Of a stretch of DNA of 64,000 nucleotides, positions 50,946 to 59,829 are shown one piece after another. The stretch covers positions 372,001-436,000 of the forward strand of contig OZ252023.1 of the NCBI GenBank assembly GCA_965247425.1, given 5' to 3'. The DNA is from CAZOZZ01 sp965247425. Its GTDB lineage: Bacteria > Acidobacteriota > Terriglobia > 20CM-2-55-15. The first letter of the stretch is position 1, and each line of letters begins with the position of its first letter. The position numbers were made by a program, and so were the translations under genes. Under the pieces are notes generated by a model. It saw nothing but the letters and a program-made list of their open reading frames with translations, searched no databases and was not told the DNA's origin.

Positions 50946-52358
50946 ATGGCAAGGCCCCACAACAGACAACAGATCGGCGTACAAGAAGCCTTCCTGGCCC
51001 GGCTCTTCATCATCGTTTTCGTCGCTTTGCTGGTGCTTATCGGATTGAGTTACAGGCGTCTGGAAGGACAGGCGCCCGGCGTCCGATTCGATCGGGACTT
51101 CGAGGCCGTGGGGCGGACGTTTTCTCTCGGGTTGACGGTGGACGATCCCGGAACCGGGCTGAAGGAAGTAAGAGTTCTTCTGACGCGGGGGGACCGGGAG
51201 GTCATTCTTGCCGAAGACTCATTTGACGGCCCGGGCCTCTTGCGACTCTGGGGCAGCGGGGAAGAGAAATCCAGGAGCTATGAGATCGGCGCGTTTATTG
51301 CTGAGAAGTACAAAGTGCAGGAAGGTCCGGCCACACTGGCCGTCCGCGCATCCGATTACTCCCTGCGTCATTTCCTGGGGGGAAACTGAACAGAATTGAT
51401 CAGGGACTTCGAGTTCGACATCTACCCTCCCCGATTGGAAGCGCTTTCGGGTCTGCACTACATCAACCAGGGTGGTTCCGAGTCGATTCTGTACAGGGTG
51501 TCGGAGGATGCGACGGCGTCCGGAGTCCAGGTCGGACCGCATTTCTTTCCCGGATTTCCTGTGGACGCCACCGATCCGGAACTCCACTTCTCACTGTTTG
51601 CGTTTGCCTACGACCTTCCGGTGGACACGCCGATCACGCTCGTCGCGAAAGACGGGGCCGGCAATGAGGCCAGGGCGGGGTTCGGATATCGAGTGACTCC
51701 CCGTGCGTTCCGAAGCCGGGACATCGTTCTGGGGGACAGTTTTCTTCAGAAGGTCGTTCCCGAAATCGTCAGCCGCACCCCGGGCATCGAAGATCAGGGT
51801 GAGTTGATCGACACGTACGTGGAGATCAACAGCCGGTTGCGCCGCGAGAACCATGAAGCTGTGGCGGAACTGTCGGCTGGTTCGGAAGGCGGTTTTCTGT
51901 GGGATGGCGCATTCTTCCAGTTGAGCAACTCTCAGGTGGAGTCTTTCTTCGCGGACCGCAGGACATACATGTACCGGGGAGAGAGAGTCGATCAACAGGA
52001 TCATGTCGGCTTCGATCTTTCCGTGGTTCAGCGTTATCCGATCGAGGCGGCCAATACCGGGAAAGTCATCCTGGCCGAGTACTTCGGCATCTACGGCAAC
52101 ACGGTGTTGATCGACCATGGTTCGGGGCTGGTGTCCCTGTACGCGCACATGAGCTCGATCGACGTGGAGACGGGACAGATGATTCCGAAGAAGGGAGTCC
52201 TCGGTCGGAGCGGTGCCACGGGCCTGGCCGGGGGAGACCATCTGCATTTCGGACTGTTTCTACACGGTGTGCCGGTCAATCCTATCGAGTGGTGGGATCC
52301 GAAATGGGTCCAGGACCACGTCATGGACCGTCTGAAGCCGTCGTCCGACGATAGTTGA
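50946..52358 (+). pseudogene. M23 (LytM) family peptidoglycan endopeptidase interrupted by an in-frame TGA
   Basis: The frame from ATG 50946 has a membrane anchor (about 18-36, ARLFIIVFVALLVLIGLSY) and a beta domain, then a TGA at 51387-51389. The same frame continues with TELIRDFEFDIYPPRLEALS, LHYINQGGSESILYRVSEDA, and the M23 catalytic core VGFDLSVVQRYPIEAAN (a variant of the HxGxD zinc motif), GNTVLIDHGSGLVSLYAHMS, and GGDHLHFGLF with the HxH zinc ligands. There is no frameshift: one stop codon divides a 470-codon gene. In relatives this position is usually Arg (GNRT), so CGA to TGA is the simplest cause. Read-through or restart at TTG 51396 cannot be excluded. It overlaps the convergent gene by 38 bases. 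Confidence 0.78.
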
Positions 52359-53223
52359 CCAGTCGCGCCAGTTTCTCAGGCAATGGGGATTCAAACCGTA
52401 GAAATTCCCCGGAGACCGGGTGCTTGAATCTCAGGGAACTGGCGTGTAATCCCAGCCGCCGTGCCGGATTCGTACGGGCGTCATATTTCTGATCGCCCAC
52501 AATCGGACATTTCACATCGGCCAGATGGACACGGATCTGATTGTGCCGACCTGTTTCCAGTGTCAGCTCGATCAACGCACGGTTCGAGACTTGCTTCATC
52601 ACCCGGTAGTGGGTTACCGCCCGGCGTGTCCGCTCGCTGGGTGGAGCGCTGTACACCTTGAAGGGGTTGCTTTCATCCAGGTGTGACCTCAGCGTGCCGT
52701 GAGCCGCCGGTGGTGTGCCTTCCACCACTGCCAGGTATCGTTTTTCGGTATCTGGCCAACGTGCCTGCAGTGTCTGCTTCGCCGCCTCGGTCCTCGCAAA
52801 AACCATCAGCCCGGACGTCTCGCGGTCCAACCGGTGAACGATCCACACCCGTTCCGAGCTCTTGGGATTACCGTGACGCATGTAGTCGGTCAGGAAGGCA
52901 TAGGCAGTTTTGTCTCGTTCCGTGTCGTGGGCCATGCTCAGCAGATTCCCGGGCTTTTCGATGACGACGACCGACGCATCCTCAAACAACACTTTCATTC
53001 CCTTGGGCAACAGTCCTTCCCGGAGGACGTCGCCCTTGGCAAGGATCGAGACCCGGTCTCCCGCTTTGAGGGGGTAGTTGGAACGTGTGATCGAACGACC
53101 GTTGACTTCGACGGATCCGTACTTGAGCCACTGCCGCACCTTCGTCCTCTTCACCTCCGGGCGACATTCAAAAAGGAAGGCGAGTAGCTCCCCGGCGTGA
53201 TCGACAGTGTGTGCATGGAGCAT
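52321..53223 (-). CDS. RluA/RluD-family pseudouridine synthase
   Basis: A 300-residue enzyme that isomerises uridine to pseudouridine in rRNA or tRNA. An S4 RNA-binding domain occupies about 15-65 (VKRTKVRQWLKYGSVEVNGR, LKAGDRVSIL). The catalytic domain has VVVIEKPGNLLSMAH and the signature WIVHRLDRETSGLMVFART, where the Asp is the nucleophile, followed by LTLETGRHNQIRVHLADVKC and PIVGDQKYDA. All family marks are intact. Which RNA position is modified cannot be told. It converges with the M23 gene, overlapping it at the 3' ends. Confidence 0.92.
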   Translation of the reverse strand: MLHAHTVDHAGELLAFLFECRPEVKRTKVRQWLKYGSVEVNGRSITRSNYPLKAGDRVSILAKGDVLREGLLPKGMKVLFEDASVVVIEKPGNLLSMAHDTERDKTAYAFLTDYMRHGNPKSSERVWIVHRLDRETSGLMVFARTEAAKQTLQARWPDTEKRYLAVVEGTPPAAHGTLRSHLDESNPFKVYSAPPSERTRRAVTHYRVMKQVSNRALIELTLETGRHNQIRVHLADVKCPIVGDQKYDARTNPARRLGLHASSLRFKHPVSGEFLRFESPLPEKLARLVNYRRTTASDGP

Positions 53224-53250
53224 GGCGCGCTGTTCGGCCGACCTGGAAAG

Positions 53251-53289
53251 ACAAAGCCCGCCGGCCGGGATCGGCCAGGCGGGCTTTGT
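53251..53289 (-). terminator. Hairpin terminator after the second Mo-oxidoreductase operon
   Basis: ACAAAGCCCGCC-GGCC and GGCC-AGGCGGGCTTTGT form a long stem with a short loop. On the minus strand it is followed by CTTTCC. It is placed 24 bases after the stop of the 53314-55743 gene and just upstream of the pseudouridine synthase gene, so it insulates two leftward transcripts. Confidence 0.78.
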
Positions 53290-53313
53290 CGTGCGTCGAC
53301 GCTTCTTCCTTCG

Positions 53314-55743
53314 TTACACTCCCGCGGCCTGAAGTGCTGCGAGCACGCGCTCGTCCCGGAAAGGAACACGACGGATACGAACGCCGGTGGCATCGTATAT
53401 GGCGTTTGCGACGGCCGCGATTGTAGGCTTGCATGACGCCTCGCCCGCACCATAGTGAGGAAGATCGGGCCGGTTCGGGTTGGGATCGCCGTTCACGATC
53501 ACGACGTCGATCCGTGCCGGCGTGTCGGTGTGCGTCAGCGTCGGGTGAGATCGCCAGTCCCGGCTGATCATCTTCTCTTCGTCGAACTGGACTTCCTCGT
53601 GCAGGCCACGGCTCAACCCGTGCAGGAGGTTGCCCTCGACAGTGTTGCGCAACCCGTCCGGGTTGATGACCAGTCCGCAGTCGTGGGCACAGACAAGCCG
53701 TTTCACCCAAACGTGGCCGGTTTCGCGATTCACTTCGACCTCGGCGATCTCCGCGACAAGGGTTTGACCCCGGTAACAGTATGCGATTCCACGCCCGGTC
53801 AGGATGTTTCCCGTACCGAGGGGTTTCGGAGACGGTCGGCTGTCCCAACCGTACTCCTCTGCTGCCGCCTCCACTACGGCAATGGAGCGAGCCCGCTTGA
53901 ATTGATTGTCGTCATCGGTGCTGGCCCTCAAAAGCTTCAGGCGGAAATCGACCGGGTCGGCGCCCGCTGCTGCTCCCAGTTCGTCGATGAACGATTCGCC
54001 GGCGAAAGTCGTCTGCGGGCCGTTGGGATCCCGCAAGTTTCCGGTCCGCAACGGGGTCTCCCACACCAGGGGCATGCGTACCACATGCGTTTCCTGGCGC
54101 CGGTTCGGGATGACATAGAATTCCGATGGCGGGGAGGCTCCGCCGGCTGCGGCCCGCTCGGGCCGGATCCCCATCAACTGAGCGATCAGCACGGTCTCGG
54201 GGTCGTTGTAACCCACGTGACCGTAGTCCGCGGTTCGGGCCCTGTACTCCAGAGCGATGACATTGCCCTCGGCATCCAAGCCGCCCCGCAGGTTGAATGT
54301 AAACGCCGGGCCCTTGGTATCCCAGGCCGTCTCTTCGTCCCGCATCCACTGGACTCGAACCGGACGGCCGATTTCCTTGGCCAGATAAGCTGCTTCAAAG
54401 CCGGCGTCATCGGCCGCGGTGCGCCCGTAGACCTGGGGGCCGTCCATATAGACCACGCGTACCCGTTCCCGTGGCATATCGAGAAACCGGGCCAGGCCGT
54501 TTCGCATGCCATACGATTTCATGTCATTCGAGTAAATCGTCATCTGGTCGTTGGACGGATCGGCCATGGCATGCGCCGGACCGATCGCCGTGTGCCCCTG
54601 GAATGGGAAATCGTATTCCGCTTCGATCACCTTCGCCGCCTGCGCGAACGCCTGGTCCGGGTCCGCCTCCACGTTCGGGACGGCCTCGGGAACGGTGCGT
54701 GTGCCCCGGGTCCGAGCCAGGGAGGTCGGTGTGGCGTTTCGCATATACGTGAACAGGTCTTCCGAGGCCGGGAAGGGCGCCGTCGTTGGCTCCTGCCAGT
54801 TCACCTTGAGCTGTCCGGCTGCCTTGATCGCATTCTCTTCCCGCTCGTACACCACCGCGATGTAGTTACCCTTGCTCACTATCCGGACCAGTCCAGGGAT
54901 GTCCCGGACCGAGGATTCATCGATGCTGATCAGGGTTGCGCCTATGACCGGCGGTCGGACGTTACGTGCATGCACCATGCCGGGAGCCGTCGCGGACACG
55001 GCCCACTTCAACGATCCGTCGACTTTGGGAGGAATGTCATAACGCTTGAGGGACTGGCCGACCGCCTTGAGATCCCCGACCGGTTTCACGTCGGCCACGC
55101 CGGCGGTGTCATTGATGCGGTTGCCGGTCAGTGTGACATTGAACCGTTTGTCGCCGATGAGGTCCCCGTAACTGACGTTTCTGGAAGGATCTGCGGTAAC
55201 AGTGATCACACCCTCACTCACGGCGAGCCCACCGACGGGCACACCAAATCGCTCGGCTGCCATTTCGAGCAGGACACGGCGGGCTTCGGCAGCCACGCGC
55301 CGCATGGGCCAACCATCGGTCTGGATCGCATCCGAACCGCCCGACCCGCCTTGATCGACGGTGATGTCCGTGCGACCCATGATGAGGTCGGTCTTGTCGA
55401 AGGCAATGTCGAGTTCATCCGACATCATCTGCCGGAATGCAGTTCCGGTCCCCTGGCCACCGTCCGTCTTTCCGACAAAGAAGGTCGCCGTGCTGTCTTC
55501 GTGAATGACGATCCATGAGTCGAGTTCGTGGAAATCGCGGTCGGGATACGGCCCAGCGGCCGCGCCAGCTGCGGCCTGAGCACCCGAACCCGTACCGAAT
55601 GGATTGGCTTTGGCCAGCGTCGCGGTGCTCAAGCTAACGACGAACAGGCCGGAGCCCTTGAGGAAATTCCTGCGGGAGGTTGTCGGGTTCGACTTCTCCA
55701 ACACTTTTTCGATTTCTTTCGGGATGTTCGTGAATGCCGTCAT
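53314..55743 (-). CDS. Xanthine dehydrogenase-family molybdopterin-binding subunit, Tat-exported
   Basis: An 809-residue Mo hydroxylase large subunit. NPTTSRRNFLKGSGLFVVSL is a Tat signal, although it starts about 20 residues in. Family segments are GKTDGGQGTGTAFRQMMSDE, VYMDGPQVYGRTAADDAGFE (in place of the usual GGFGRR), GNLRDPNGPQTTFAGESFID, CAHDCGLVINPDGLRNTVEG and YGAGEASCKPTIAAVANAIY with the catalytic Glu of GxGE. It is only distantly similar to the subunit at 47979. The overlap of ATGA with the 2Fe-2S gene indicates coupling. No FAD or chaperone gene (XdhC, MobA) is adjacent. Confidence 0.88.
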   Translation of the reverse strand: MTAFTNIPKEIEKVLEKSNPTTSRRNFLKGSGLFVVSLSTATLAKANPFGTGSGAQAAAGAAAGPYPDRDFHELDSWIVIHEDSTATFFVGKTDGGQGTGTAFRQMMSDELDIAFDKTDLIMGRTDITVDQGGSGGSDAIQTDGWPMRRVAAEARRVLLEMAAERFGVPVGGLAVSEGVITVTADPSRNVSYGDLIGDKRFNVTLTGNRINDTAGVADVKPVGDLKAVGQSLKRYDIPPKVDGSLKWAVSATAPGMVHARNVRPPVIGATLISIDESSVRDIPGLVRIVSKGNYIAVVYEREENAIKAAGQLKVNWQEPTTAPFPASEDLFTYMRNATPTSLARTRGTRTVPEAVPNVEADPDQAFAQAAKVIEAEYDFPFQGHTAIGPAHAMADPSNDQMTIYSNDMKSYGMRNGLARFLDMPRERVRVVYMDGPQVYGRTAADDAGFEAAYLAKEIGRPVRVQWMRDEETAWDTKGPAFTFNLRGGLDAEGNVIALEYRARTADYGHVGYNDPETVLIAQLMGIRPERAAAGGASPPSEFYVIPNRRQETHVVRMPLVWETPLRTGNLRDPNGPQTTFAGESFIDELGAAAGADPVDFRLKLLRASTDDDNQFKRARSIAVVEAAAEEYGWDSRPSPKPLGTGNILTGRGIAYCYRGQTLVAEIAEVEVNRETGHVWVKRLVCAHDCGLVINPDGLRNTVEGNLLHGLSRGLHEEVQFDEEKMISRDWRSHPTLTHTDTPARIDVVIVNGDPNPNRPDLPHYGAGEASCKPTIAAVANAIYDATGVRIRRVPFRDERVLAALQAAGV

Positions 55744-56237
55744 GCCTTCACCTCCTCGCCCGCGCCCGATTCATTGGCGGCAATCGCCTGCGCGGCGCGC
55801 TTGACGGCAGCCTGGATGCGGTAGTACGTCATGCAGCGGCAAAGGGTCCGGTTCATCCCTTCCCGGATCTCTTCATCGTTCGGATTCGGATTGTTTTCCA
55901 GGAGCACCTTGGCAGTCAGGATCTGCCCGTTCTGGCAGAAGCCGCATTGTGGGACCTGCTCTTCAATCCAGGCCTCCTGTACGGGATCCAACTGGCCGTC
56001 TTGCGATAGTCCTTCGAGCGTCGTGATCTCGCTTTCGATCCTGGAGGTCGCCGTGACGCACGAGCGAATCGCCACACCGTCGACGATCACTGTGCACGCA
56101 CCGCACTGCCCGAGCCCGCATCCAAAACGTGGGCCTTCCAGACCAAGGTCGTTGCGCAGGATATAGAGCAGGGGAGTTGACGGATCGATATCCAAAGTGT
56201 GTGTTTCGCCGTTCACTTTCAGTGTGACGTTGCTCAT
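55740..56237 (-). CDS. 2Fe-2S subunit of Mo hydroxylase
   Basis: A 165-residue two-cluster iron-sulfur protein. The first cluster is RFGCGLGQCGACTV with RSCVTAT; the second is QCGFCQNGQIL and LCRCMTYYRIQAA, where the usual CRCGTY has Met for Gly. It precedes and overlaps its large subunit by 4 bases. Compared with the subunit at 50227 it has a longer, acidic C-terminus. It is divergent from the sulfite-oxidase-fold gene at 56706, with a repeat element inserted between them. Confidence 0.9.
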   Translation of the reverse strand: MSNVTLKVNGETHTLDIDPSTPLLYILRNDLGLEGPRFGCGLGQCGACTVIVDGVAIRSCVTATSRIESEITTLEGLSQDGQLDPVQEAWIEEQVPQCGFCQNGQILTAKVLLENNPNPNDEEIREGMNRTLCRCMTYYRIQAAVKRAAQAIAANESGAGEEVKA

Positions 56238-56269
56238 TTTCCCTCCTTACTGATGGGGTCGACGGATCT

Positions 56270-56552
56270 AGCAGCCTGTGGCGGAACTCTCGAGGGTCGC
56301 GCTACGAGCGCCATGGGGCTAGCTGCAAGGCGCCACGACGACGTTGATGCTCCCCATCGGGCAATGTCCGGAGAGAATGGCAACGCCGCAGCTGGCCCCA
56401 TGCCGTCGTAACCCATAGGGCGCAGGGGTCTTCGGGCCACAGGCTTTGTCGTTCGTCGGTCACGATGACAAAGCATCGTTCCGCTCCTCTCTCCGCGCCT
56501 GAGACCCGAATACCCCTGCGCGCGACCCCCGAGAGTTCCGCCACAGGCTGCT
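56270..56552. mobile_element. Inverted-repeat element (283 bp) with AGCAGCCTGTGGCGGAAC ends
   Basis: Arms 56270-56302 and 56520-56552 are reverse complements at 32 of 33 positions. No transposase-like frame lies inside; the open frames are low-complexity readings of structured DNA. Parts of the same end occur alone at 39158-39175 and 50829-50845 (TTCCGCCACAGGCTG). No clear target duplication is visible. It fills most of the 468-base gap between two divergent Mo-enzyme genes. Confidence 0.65.
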
Positions 56553-56705
56553 GGCGGTCGACGGTTCCAGCGATGATACCCCACGGCACACACGTTCCTT
56601 CAGTTTTCTAGTTTTCCGAACCAGTTTTTCGCCTCGACGATTTGTTTATTCTTGGGCGGGCCCTTTTGTGAGAAAATCTGCCGATCAACCTTTGGAGGTT
56701 CACCA

Positions 56706-57425
56706 GTGAAGATCTCACGACGAAAGGCGATTGCCATTTCGGGCTCGACCCTAGCGGGACTATCCCTCGGCGGACTCAAACCTGAAGTTCTGGCGGCTGG
56801 ATATCCACCACAGGACGACTGGCCGGATCAGCTCGTGGAACGACCACTTCGGGAAGGCTTCCCGGCGCCGCTCCCACTCAACCCCGACGGTTCAGCGCCG
56901 GAGCATGCCGAGAGCGAAGCGGGGCCCATCACGGGTCGCCTCATGTGGCGCACGCCGGACCGCCAGGCGCCGGAAATCGAGTTTGACTACCGGCAGATGG
57001 CCATCCGTGTCGATACCCGCCGCATGGCCAGGCTCTATGGAACACTACGGTTTTCCGATCTTGAGCAGTTGCCGCGTGTTTCCAAGACTTTCCTCCTGCA
57101 GTGTGGAGCTCCCGAGCCAACCGGCATCGTGAAGTGGACCGGCGTCCGTTTTTCCGACTTTGCCGATAGCCTGGGCCTTCTACCCTCCTTGCACTATTGC
57201 CGGATCATGGGATCGGACGGGCGCTATGCGGACGAATCCGTCGAGGCGCTCAGACACCCGCAGGTGATGCTCGCCTGGATGATGAACGACGAGCCGATTC
57301 CTTCAAGGCACGGAGCGCCCCTTCGCCTCATTGTTCCCTTCCGTTACGGGGCGCGGAGCATCAAGGCGATCACCGAGATAACTTTCTCGACGCCGGCTCT
57401 CCCCAACCCACCCCAGCCTGGATAA
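56706..57425 (+). CDS. Tat-exported molybdopterin-dependent oxidoreductase (sulfite oxidase fold)
   Basis: A 239-residue protein with a Tat signal (KISRRKAIAISGSTLAG) and a sulfite-oxidase/MsrP-type Mo-binding domain. MAIRVDTRRMARLYGTLRFS and FLLQCGAPEPTGIVKWTGVR contain the Cys that ligates molybdenum, followed by RIMGSDGRYADESVEALRHP, MLAWMMNDEPIPSRHGAPLR and IVPFRYGARSIKAITEITF. I start at the GTG 56706 because GGAGG lies 7 bases before it and the Tat signal then begins at residue 2. The protein is shorter than full sulfite oxidases, with no dimer domain. It diverges from a Mo hydroxylase operon. Confidence 0.85.
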   Translation: MKISRRKAIAISGSTLAGLSLGGLKPEVLAAGYPPQDDWPDQLVERPLREGFPAPLPLNPDGSAPEHAESEAGPITGRLMWRTPDRQAPEIEFDYRQMAIRVDTRRMARLYGTLRFSDLEQLPRVSKTFLLQCGAPEPTGIVKWTGVRFSDFADSLGLLPSLHYCRIMGSDGRYADESVEALRHPQVMLAWMMNDEPIPSRHGAPLRLIVPFRYGARSIKAITEITFSTPALPNPPQPG

Positions 57426-57506
57426 AGGCCATGCGCGATCGGAAACCGGGGTAACTTTCTTGCCACTCGTGGAAGAGAGAGCCCCGGTTCGAGACGTCGA
57501 CCAGCA

Positions 57507-58124
57507 TCACGCCTTCACATAGCGTCCCACGCGCCGGCAATAGCCGCGGTATGCGTTGCCGTAAGCCCGGCTGAGAAAGCGCTCTTCGTGGAGAATCTGA
57601 TCGTGCAGCGTTCCGATCAAGAATGTCGCCAGCGCCAGGAAGACGAGACGCCCCTGGATCAGAAACACGCCCAGCACCATGCAGTCCAGCGCGATGTAGA
57701 TCGGGTTTCGCGACATTCTGAAGATGCCTCCGGTCACGAGCCGGCCATGCGCGTTGCGATCGATACCGAGCCGCCACGAGCTTCCCATAGCCACCAGCGC
57801 GAGCGAATAGATCACCGGTCCAGCTATCAGCAACACCGCGCCCAGGATCTTGATTGCGGTGACATCGATCAGCACAGCGTCCAGGGGTTCGGGGACGAAA
57901 TGAGTTCGCATGGGCCACGTGTGAGCGGCCACTTCGTATACCCACACGACGAAACACACAACGGTCAGAAAGTCGACTAGCGTTCGTCCCACAGACCGCT
58001 CCCGGTCGATGACGACGACCCGGACTCCTCTCGAGTACAGGGCGAAAGCGCGCCCGAAAGCGAGGCACCCCATGACGAGCAGAACTGCGAGCTGGAGCCA
58101 GTCGAAGAATCGGATAATCGTCAT
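57507..58124 (-). CDS. Isoprenylcysteine carboxyl methyltransferase-like membrane protein
   Basis: A 205-residue protein with about five membrane helices. The C-terminal part has the ICMT/phospholipid methyltransferase signature: LVTGGIFRMSRNPIYIALDC, then LHDQILHEERFLSRAYGNAY, then RGYCRRVGRYV. Such proteins use SAM to methylate carboxyl or other polar groups of membrane-bound substrates; bacterial targets are mostly unknown. It converges with the Mo enzyme gene. Upstream of its start lies the duplicated DNA next to IS630. Confidence 0.8.
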   Translation of the reverse strand: MTIIRFFDWLQLAVLLVMGCLAFGRAFALYSRGVRVVVIDRERSVGRTLVDFLTVVCFVVWVYEVAAHTWPMRTHFVPEPLDAVLIDVTAIKILGAVLLIAGPVIYSLALVAMGSSWRLGIDRNAHGRLVTGGIFRMSRNPIYIALDCMVLGVFLIQGRLVFLALATFLIGTLHDQILHEERFLSRAYGNAYRGYCRRVGRYVKA

Positions 58125-58250
58125 TTATAGGCAGGTGTTGGCAACGTCTCGAGTTGTGTGAACGCACGGAAGCACAAGAAAGTTGCCGTTCGAGTGTGGG
58201 CCGACGGATTGAAAACTGTGATTTCGCTGCCCTCCGACAGAAACTCTGTA

Positions 58251-58684
58251 AGTGTACGCTGGGAACGTTCTGCAGTCGATCGGGGTAACATTCCTGCTTT
58301 GAAGGATCACCACGCATGTCAGGCCCCGCGACGATCGCTGACGCGAGCTTGGCGGCAAACGGCTTTTTGTGAAGGATTTGAGTAGAATGAGGACTGCTCT
58401 CCTGTTTACTAGTGTAGTGTCTCGTAAATAACTTTACAATACAGCTTTCTGGATGTATCGTGCGGTCAGTGTACGCTGGGAACGTTCTGCAGTCGATCGG
58501 GGTAACATTCCTGCTTTGAAGGATCACCACGCATGTCAGGCCCCGCGACGATCGCTGACGCGAGCTTGGCGGCAAACGGCTTTTTGTGAAGGATTTGAGT
58601 AGAATGAGGACTGCTCTCCTGTTTACTAGTGTAGTGTCTCGTAAATAACTTTACAATACAGCTTTCTGGATGTATCGTGCGGTC
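58251..58684. repeat. 217-bp perfect tandem duplication that includes an IS630 left end
   Basis: 58251-58467 and 58468-58684 are identical copies, as far as I can compare them. Each contains about 161 bases of host DNA (starting AGTGTACGCTGGGAACG) plus the first 56 bases of the IS630 element, including the first five codons of the transposase. Only the second copy continues into the full element. The region 58125-58628 has no gene. Confidence 0.9.
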
Positions 58685-59764
58685 ATGTGGAAATCCGCCG
58701 CAAAACTGTCGCTCACATCCGAACAAGAAAACACTCTTCAGAGTTGGACACGGGCCCACAAGACGCCCCAAAGCGTGGCAACTCGGTGCCGGATCATCTT
58801 AATGGCTGCCGAAGGTATATCGAACAGTCAGATCGCGGCACAACTTGAAGTCAGTCGTCCAACGGTCATTCTGTGGCGCCAACGTTTCGCCAAAGGCGGA
58901 GCGCCCAGCCTGACTGACGTGGCAAAAGGACGGGGTCGACCCTCCCGTATCAGTTCCAAAAAAGTGAAGAAGATCATTCACGCCACCCTGCACACAAAAC
59001 CGAAGGGAGCGACACATTGGAGTTGCCGCACCATGGCCGCTCATGCCGATGTCAGCCCGGCGACGGTACAACGGATCTGGGACGCTCACGGGCTCCAGTC
59101 CCACCGTGTGCGCCAGTTCAAACTCTCCCGGGATCCGCAGTTTGTCGAAAAACTCACCGACGTCATCGGACTGTATCTCAACCCCCCGGACAAAGCGCTG
59201 GTCGTGTGCGTCGATGAGAAAAGTCAGATTCAGGCTCTAGATCGCACACAACCGGGCTTGCCGATGAAAAAGGGGCGTTGCGGCACGATGACCCACGACT
59301 ACAAACGTCATGGCACGACCACGCTGTTTGCCGCCCTGAACGTGCTCGAAGGGACTGTCATCGCCGATTGCATGCCGCGCCATCGACATCAGGAATTCCT
59401 CAGGTTTCTTCGCCGCCTGGATCGGGAGTTTCCCCCGCATCTTGACCTGCACTTGATTCTCGACAACTACGGCACGCACAAACATCCGAATGTGAAACGA
59501 TGGTTATCCAAACGACCTCGGTTCCACCTGCACTTCATCCCGACCAGTTCGTCCTGGCTGAATCTGATCGAACGCTGGTTCGCCAACCTGACCGTCAAGC
59601 GCATCCGTCGCGGCGTCTTTCATAGCGTCCCCGATCTCATTCAAGCCATCGACGATTACGTCCACCTCAACAACGACGATCCCTCTTCCTTCGTTTGGAC
59701 CGCTTCTGTTCGGTCCATTATGGAAAAGATTAACCGTTGTAAGTCCATTTATGAGACACAACAC
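58629..59764 (+). mobile_element. IS630-family insertion sequence, copy 1 (1136 bp)
   Basis: Bounded by TA at 58627-58628 and 59765-59766. The left end reads GTGTAGTGTCTCGTAAATAA and the right end, read inward, GTGTTGTGTCTCATAAATGG. The same 1136-base unit recurs at 60818-61953. An extra partial left end lies at 58412-58467 because of the tandem duplication. Confidence 0.92.
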
Positions 59765-59767
59765 TAG
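58670..59767 (+). CDS. IS630-family transposase
   Basis: A 365-residue transposase: an N-terminal helix-turn-helix (ISNSQIAAQLEVSRPTVILW), a second DNA-binding part, and a DDE domain with VCVDEKSQIQALDRTQPG, LILDNYGTHKHPNVKRWL and SSSWLNLIERWFANLTVKRI. All three catalytic acids (Asp, Asp, Glu) are kept. The stop codon TAG is formed by the flanking TA target copy plus the next host base G, so the element carries no stop of its own. It differs from the other copy at a few residues (HGLQSHRV here, HGLQPHRV there). Confidence 0.93.
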   Translation: MYRAVMWKSAAKLSLTSEQENTLQSWTRAHKTPQSVATRCRIILMAAEGISNSQIAAQLEVSRPTVILWRQRFAKGGAPSLTDVAKGRGRPSRISSKKVKKIIHATLHTKPKGATHWSCRTMAAHADVSPATVQRIWDAHGLQSHRVRQFKLSRDPQFVEKLTDVIGLYLNPPDKALVVCVDEKSQIQALDRTQPGLPMKKGRCGTMTHDYKRHGTTTLFAALNVLEGTVIADCMPRHRHQEFLRFLRRLDREFPPHLDLHLILDNYGTHKHPNVKRWLSKRPRFHLHFIPTSSSWLNLIERWFANLTVKRIRRGVFHSVPDLIQAIDDYVHLNNDDPSSFVWTASVRSIMEKINRCKSIYETQH

Positions 59768-59829
59768 CAACTGATCGCCGGTCTTGACGTCAAGTTATAA
59801 AAACGCTGACAATAAGGCTCTCGAAGGAA

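Noticed and set aside
50946..52358. Selenocysteine at the in-frame TGA of the M23 gene
   Set aside because: The family has Arg rather than Cys at this position and I see no obvious selenocysteine-insertion hairpin just downstream.
53455..55518. A 687-residue open frame on the plus strand, antisense to the Mo hydroxylase gene
   Set aside because: It is a shadow of a GC-rich coding strand: composition is unlike real proteins, there is no ribosome-binding site, and the opposite strand has a clear conserved gene.
56302..56589. Protein-coding gene within the 56270-56552 element
   Set aside because: Frames are short, overlapping on both strands, and lie within the inverted-repeat element with no start signals.
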